This document shows positions 6,059-7,719 of a DNA stretch of 7,719 nucleotides, in pieces. Source of the stretch: Parvularculaceae bacterium (lineage in GTDB: Bacteria > Pseudomonadota > Alphaproteobacteria > Caulobacterales > Parvularculaceae). Position 1 is the stretch's first letter. Every line of letters begins with the position of its first letter. The position numbers and the translations under genes were made by a program. The stretch is taken from contig SHAI01000123.1 in assembly GCA_004213235.1 (NCBI GenBank), positions 1 through 7,719 on the forward strand, read 5' to 3'. The notes beneath the pieces were generated by a model. That model saw only the letters and a list, made by a program, of their open reading frames with translations, was not told the DNA's origin and ran no database searches.

Positions 6059-7719
6059 ATGTTCAAAAAAATTCTAATCGCTAACCGCGGTGAAATTGCC
6101 TTACGCGTAGCACGAACAGCCCATAAGATGGGTATACAGACTGTCGCGGTTTATTCCGATGCGGATATGGGCGCGCCCCACGTGTTGGCGTGCGATGAGG
6201 CGGTTCACATTGGTGGCGCAGCCGCGGCAGAAAGTTATCTCATAGCAGATCGCATCATTGAGGCCGCACAGCGCACGGGCGCACAGGCAATTCACCCCGG
6301 ATATGGGTTTTTGTCAGAAAACGCCGCCTTCGCTGATGCCCTTCACGCTGCGGGAATTGTATTTATCGGCCCCGACGCGAAGACAATCCGCGCCATGGGC
6401 TCAAAATCCGCCGCAAAGGATCTAATGGCCGCCGCCGGCGTTCCTGTGACACCAGGCTATCAGGGGGAAGATCAATCTCTTTCGGTATTTACCGCTGAGG
6501 CTGAAGCCATTGGCTATCCGGTTCTTTTGAAAGCCGTAGCTGGCGGCGGCGGCAAGGGCATGCGCCGCGTCGACCGAGCAGAAGATCTGGCAGACGCCCT
6601 CCAGTCCGCCGCGCGCGAGGGGGCTTCTTCCTTCGGTAATGCACAAATACTGATCGAAAAATATATCGAAACCGCCCGCCATGTTGAAGTTCAGATCTTC
6701 GGCGATGGGCGCGGCAATGTCGTTCATTTCTTTGAGCGGGATTGCTCTGTCCAAAGACGGCATCAAAAAATCATCGAGGAGGCCCCAGCGCCGGGCCTGC
6801 CGGCTAATGTCCGCGAAAAACTATTGCAGGCCGGGGTGGATGCAGGCAGAGCCGTTGACTATCGCGGTGCGGGAACGGTCGAATTTCTCTATGACGGCGG
6901 CGATGAAGTATATTTCATGGAGATGAATACCCGCCTTCAGGTAGAACACCCGGTGTCTGAAATGATCACCGGCTTTGATCTTGTTGAGTGGCAAATACGT
7001 GTCGCCGCAGGCGAGCCATTACCGGCTTCCCAGGGCGATATAACCGAAAATGGCCATGCTTTCGAGGCGCGCCTTTATGCGGAAAACCCGGCGAATGATT
7101 TTGCGCCGTCGATTGGTACGCTATCCCGTTTGGATTTGCCTGCCGCTTATGCCCGGATCGATTCAGGTGTCACGCAAGGTCAATCAATTACGCCTTTTTA
7201 CGACCCCATGATTGCAAAGATCATCGTTCACGGTACGGACAGGCGTGAAGCTCTTTCCCGCTTGCGTGTCGCTTTATCACACACACGGGTCGCCGGGTTA
7301 GAGACAAATGCCAGCTTTCTCCACATGCTGGCCGCGCACCCGGCTTTTATCGAAGGCGATGTGTCAACGCGTTTTATCGATCAGTATAATGCGGACTTAT
7401 TCCCAAACCGCGATATTGATAATTTCGCGATCGCGGCAGTGGTCTGCGCCATGGAGTCAGACGCGATTGAGACACACGCCGATTTCCAGGACCCATGGAC
7501 AACAATCAAGGGGTTTCGACTCAACGACCCCGACCAGACGATACGCTGGATAGAATGGCAAGGTGCAGCGGCACTTTTGCGGATAGTAGCGCATGAAAGT
7601 TCCACCGAGGTCACTCTTGAGCCAAATGCGAGTGCGGCCGCCCGCCGCCAGGACACTCAAGGCGGCCCGTCAACGACATTTTCATTCACACACAAAAAAG
7701 TCGACGATCTGCTTCAGAT
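6059..7719 (+). CDS. liuD: 3-methylcrotonyl-CoA carboxylase, biotin carboxylase (alpha) subunit (3' partial)
   Basis: The frame is open from ATG 6059 to the window end, giving 553 complete codons of a protein that is usually about 650-680 residues. It carboxylates its own biotin using ATP and bicarbonate, then passes the carboxyl group to the beta subunit. The biotin-carboxylase part covers roughly residues 1-447: KILIANRGEIA (4-14), HPGYGFLSEN (79-88), Lys116 in MGSK, the ATP-grasp loop GGGGKGM (162-168), EKYIETARHVE (200-210), RDCSVQRRHQK (227-237), and the catalytic stretch EMNTRLQVEHP (288-298) with Arg292, Gln294, Val295 and Glu296. Arg338 follows in FEARLYAENP. These numbers agree with E. 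coli AccC. Residues after about 450 begin the subunit-contact domain; the biotinyl-lysine domain lies beyond the window. The start matches the family N-terminus, although an in-frame GTG sits directly before it (6056). The ribosome site is weak (GAAGAAAG, 6045-6052). The adjacent beta gene supports MCC rather than acetyl- or propionyl-CoA carboxylase. Confidence 0.95.
   Translation, partial: MFKKILIANRGEIALRVARTAHKMGIQTVAVYSDADMGAPHVLACDEAVHIGGAAAAESYLIADRIIEAAQRTGAQAIHPGYGFLSENAAFADALHAAGIVFIGPDAKTIRAMGSKSAAKDLMAAAGVPVTPGYQGEDQSLSVFTAEAEAIGYPVLLKAVAGGGGKGMRRVDRAEDLADALQSAAREGASSFGNAQILIEKYIETARHVEVQIFGDGRGNVVHFFERDCSVQRRHQKIIEEAPAPGLPANVREKLLQAGVDAGRAVDYRGAGTVEFLYDGGDEVYFMEMNTRLQVEHPVSEMITGFDLVEWQIRVAAGEPLPASQGDITENGHAFEARLYAENPANDFAPSIGTLSRLDLPAAYARIDSGVTQGQSITPFYDPMIAKIIVHGTDRREALSRLRVALSHTRVAGLETNASFLHMLAAHPAFIEGDVSTRFIDQYNADLFPNRDIDNFAIAAVVCAMESDAIETHADFQDPWTTIKGFRLNDPDQTIRWIEWQGAAALLRIVAHESSTEVTLEPNASAAARRQDTQGGPSTTFSFTHKKVDDLLQ

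Overview
The window reads as ordinary chromosomal DNA of a Gram-negative bacterium, most likely an alphaproteobacterium. The base composition is moderately GC-rich. The first gene resembles the membrane-anchored, SEL1-repeat C-terminal part of PodJ-type polarity proteins, and the metabolic genes are of the alphaproteobacterial liu (leucine/isovalerate utilisation) type. All supported genes lie on the + strand. I see no RNA genes, CRISPR arrays, insertion sequences, attachment sites or signs of recent transfer. Both ends cut through genes. Layout: bases 1-1008 carry the 3' part of a SEL1-repeat, single-pass membrane protein whose frame is already open at base 1. After a 74-base gap comes a small multi-pass membrane protein of the DUF3429 type (1083-1556). 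A 160-base gap then holds a weak terminator-like hairpin with a T7 tract and an interleaved pair of inverted repeats. It is followed by an iron-containing alcohol dehydrogenase (1717-2865) and, only three bases after its stop and in the same frame, a hotdog-fold acyl-CoA thioesterase (2869-3312). After a 203-base gap come three genes in the order of a liu operon: 3-methylcrotonyl-CoA carboxylase beta subunit (3516-5120), a methylglutaconyl-CoA hydratase-like crotonase (5181-5972) and the biotin-carboxylase alpha subunit (6059 to the window end, cut before its biotin domain). Function: the carboxylase alpha and beta subunits would convert 3-methylcrotonyl-CoA to 3-methylglutaconyl-CoA, and the hydratase would convert that to HMG-CoA, steps of leucine and isovalerate catabolism. 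The isovaleryl-CoA dehydrogenase gene (liuA), which usually precedes the beta subunit, is not here. The alcohol dehydrogenase and thioesterase occupy that place instead. They may supply or drain branched C5 intermediates, but this is inference from position only. I did not find a clearly new biological system. The points most worth a second look are the alcohol dehydrogenase/thioesterase pair upstream of the carboxylase genes and the repeat structure before the dehydrogenase.
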